Shown here piece by piece: positions 62,235-64,000 of a stretch of 64,000 bases of DNA. A program made the position numbers and the translations under genes. This DNA comes from Bog-473 sp963779735 (lineage in GTDB: Bacteria; Actinomycetota; Acidimicrobiia; Acidimicrobiales; RAAP-2): the NCBI GenBank assembly GCA_963779735.1, contig CAVZZJ010000009.1, positions 124,001 to 188,000 on the forward strand, in the 5' to 3' direction. The notes beneath the pieces are model-generated. The model ran no database searches. It had not been told where the DNA came from and saw only the letters and a list, made by a program, of their open reading frames with translations. The first letter of the stretch is position 1. Each line of letters begins with the position of its first letter.

Positions 62235-62637
62235 GGTCTGACCCGGACTTTTGTGCTTTCCGGGGGTCTCATGTCCACGAACTGTCCACGGAATATCTGA
62301 AGCATCGTCGACGGTATGGCTTGTCCGGTCGTCTTCGTCGCGGAACAGGTGGCCGTCGACGTCGAAGGCAGCGGAGATCGTGTGGTGTAGCCCAGCTGGG
62401 CGAGCCCGCTCTCCTCTTGGCGTTCTCGAATGTGAGGGCGAAGGGATGCTGAGTGTGATCGCAGGGGATGCCGAGGTCTCAGCGTCGGATCCGAGACGGT
62501 AACCAGTTGGAGCGCAGCGCACCTACGCACCGCTCGAGCGTGATGGAGCAGCCTCTTTAGACACTTGCAACTGTCGACCCGCCGGACCTAGGTTCACGTC
62601 GCGACCGGCTGCCGGCGGCAAAGGTGAGGGGGTGTCG
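62235..62637. other. About 400-bp region after glnA without convincing genes
   Basis: Short frames occur on both strands, but none looks like a known protein or has a fitting start. A weak hairpin CCCGGA/TCCGGG (62242-62264) lies just after the glnA stop and could end its transcript. The rest may be remnants of a lost gene. Confidence 0.5.
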
Positions 62638-62811
62638 ATGCAGGGAAGGTTCCGGGCCAACTCGGGGGTGTCACACTTGCTCGCTCCGGCGGTGCCGTTC
62701 GGCGGCTACGACGTCCTCCTCACCCTGTAGGGGTCGCCGGTCATGCCCGCCGCCGACCGCTCGTATCTAGACACCGTCTTTCGCCACGAGCCCGTCGGGT
62801 ACCTCAACTGA
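62638..62811 (+). pseudogene. Amidase C-terminal relic with in-frame TAG
   Basis: ATG 62638 opens MQGRFRANSGVSHLLAPAVP then FGGYDVLLTL, which is a close match to the C-terminal YDVLLTPT motif of amidase-signature enzymes. After an in-frame TAG (62728) the same frame continues GSPVMPAADRSYLDTVFRHE and PVGYLN before TGA. The gene is broken and truncated; the upstream part is unreadable. A very recent stop codon or assembly error is possible. Confidence 0.4.
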
Positions 62812-62822
62812 ACGGGACGAGC

Positions 62823-64000
62823 GTGAGCGGCGGCGACTCATCGGAAGGCTGGCAGGATGTGTTGGCCGATCTCGAAGCTCGCCGGAACGCGTCGCGGGCA
62901 ATGGGTGGCGAGGACCGGTTGGCCAAGCACCGTGATGCCGGAAAGCTCTCCGCTCGGGACCGAATCGACTACCTGGTCGATGACGGATCATTCCGGGAGA
63001 TAGGGACGCTCGTCGGCGGCTCGGGAGCGCCGGCGGACGCCGTGGTCATCGGCTCGGGCACGATTGACGACCGGGTGGTGATGGTCGCCGCCGAGGACTT
63101 CACCGTCCACGCCGGAACGATCAGCTCCTCAGCGAACGCCAAACGGTACCGGGTCGCCGAGATTGCCGTGAACGACCGGGTGCCGCTGGTGATGATGCTC
63201 GAGGGGGCCGGCTTCCGGGCCGACGGGAAGCCGTATACCCGGTCCCCGACCGATCTCATCGCCCAGAGTCGCTGCTCGGGCCGGGTGCCGATCGTGACCG
63301 CCATCCTCGGGCCTTCGGCCGGCCACGGCGCCCTGGTGGCTCCCATGTCGGACTTCGCGGTGATGAGCTCTCGTGCGGCGGTATTCACGGCCGGCCCCCC
63401 GGTGGTCTATGAGTCGCTCGGCGAGCAGATAAGCAAGGAGGATCTGGGAGGACCAGCGGTCGCGCTGGCCAGCGGGCTGGTGCACAACGAGGCACCCGAT
63501 GACGCCGGGGCCCTCGACATGGTCCGGACCTACCTGAGCTACTTCCCTTCCTCGGCTTGGTCCTACCCCCCCGACATCGGAGGGGGCGACGACGGGCCGC
63601 GTCCGGTGCCCGAACTGCTGGACATCGTTCCCCACAACGGGCGACGCGTCTACGACATGCACGCCGTGGTCGACGCCGTCTTCGACGAAGACTCCTGCTT
63701 CGAGGTGCAGCCCGACTTCGGCCGGTCGATGATCTGCGTCCTGGCCCGGCTGGGCGGCCATCCGGTGGCCGTGGTGGCGAACCAGCCTCAGGTACTGGCC
63801 GGATCGATCGACTCCGACGGAGCCGACAAGGGCGCCCACTTCATCACCGTCGCGGATTCGTTCCACCTTCCGATCATCTTCCTCGCCGACAATCCCGGAG
63901 TGATGCCGGGCAGCCAGTCCGAACGCCAGGGCATCCTGCGCAGCGGGGCGCGGATGTACGCGGCTCAGACTCAGACTCGTGTGCCGAAGCTCACCGTCAT
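62823..64000 (+). CDS. Acyl-CoA carboxylase beta subunit (carboxyltransferase), cut by window end
   Basis: The carboxyltransferase moves CO2 from biotin to acyl-CoA. GTG 62823 (MSGGDSSEGWQDVLADLEAR) opens a frame with the N-terminal crotonase-like half: GKLSARDRIDYLVDDGSFRE, VIGSGTIDDRVVMVAAEDFT, VPLVMMLEGAGFRADGKPYT, IVTAILGPSAGHGALVAPMS and the C-terminal half start DIVPHNGRRVYDMHAVVDAV, VVANQPQVLAGSIDSDGADK and LPIIFLADNPGVMPGSQSER. It is a propionyl/acetyl/other acyl-CoA carboxylase of uncertain substrate; the C terminus lies outside the window. Confidence 0.92.
   Translation, partial: MSGGDSSEGWQDVLADLEARRNASRAMGGEDRLAKHRDAGKLSARDRIDYLVDDGSFREIGTLVGGSGAPADAVVIGSGTIDDRVVMVAAEDFTVHAGTISSSANAKRYRVAEIAVNDRVPLVMMLEGAGFRADGKPYTRSPTDLIAQSRCSGRVPIVTAILGPSAGHGALVAPMSDFAVMSSRAAVFTAGPPVVYESLGEQISKEDLGGPAVALASGLVHNEAPDDAGALDMVRTYLSYFPSSAWSYPPDIGGGDDGPRPVPELLDIVPHNGRRVYDMHAVVDAVFDEDSCFEVQPDFGRSMICVLARLGGHPVAVVANQPQVLAGSIDSDGADKGAHFITVADSFHLPIIFLADNPGVMPGSQSERQGILRSGARMYAAQTQTRVPKLTV

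Noticed and set aside
62235..62530. Transposase or integrase remnant after glnA
   Set aside because: Several short frames were read on both strands, but none contained DDE, HTH or recombinase motifs, and no terminal repeats were seen.

Overview
The window is high-GC DNA (about 70% by eye) packed with overlapping genes, many starting at GTG and joined by 4-base GTGA/ATGA/TTGA stop-start overlaps. A mycothiol synthase (mshD), a two-gene RuvAB set downstream of ruvC, a polyprenol-phosphate mannose synthase-like enzyme and an OmpR/HAMP-kinase pair point to Actinomycetota. The absence of typical Streptomyces or mycobacterial neighbours, plus a GroES-like gene lodged in the his operon, suggest a deep lineage such as Acidimicrobiia; that placement is inference.

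Region by region: 1-5843 (minus) is a histidine operon read hisD-hisC-hisB-hisH-hisA-hisF-groES-like-hisI (hisI runs off the left edge). 6027-7448 is a DUF222/HNH endonuclease-type gene. 7456-11563 (minus) holds two exported low-complexity proteins and a PAS-PAS-PAS-LuxR regulator. 11636-12783 has a tiny protein gene, an antitoxin with a catalytically degenerate PIN partner, and a repeat-rich promoter region. 12784-17621 carries nth, mshD, a VIT-family transporter, a MaoC hydratase, menG and an isochorismate synthase. 17563-25424 has a two-component system, a GT2 mannosyltransferase, two membrane proteins and ppk1. 25465-28438 has two SEDS (FtsW/RodA) genes around a bifunctional nuclease.

28468-48379 (minus) is the conserved actinobacterial yajC-secD-secF-relA-hisS-aspS-rarA-(sedolisin)-alaS-ruvX-mltG-aroE block, ending in an Ig-like repeat protein. 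48798-52657 (plus) holds a response regulator, its PAS histidine kinase, a methyltransferase and an SdpI-like protein. 52662-56003 (minus) has a TfoX relic, ruvB-ruvA-ruvC and yebC. 56160-59553 (plus) is a three-gene Baeyer-Villiger monooxygenase / short-chain dehydrogenase / alpha-beta hydrolase operon. 59614-64000 has small proteins, an A-free low-complexity tract, glnA with an unusual Phe at the adenylylation site, an amidase relic and the start of an acyl-CoA carboxylase beta subunit.

A cross-cutting feature is that many essential or housekeeping genes (hisA, aroE, mltG, ruvX, alaS, a response regulator, probably ruvB and secF) are each broken by a one-base shift, mostly in short G/C runs. 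Because an organism could not lose alaS, this most likely reflects sequence error in the assembly, and the genes are annotated here as single loci. No CRISPR array, rRNA, tRNA, complete insertion sequence or prophage was seen.
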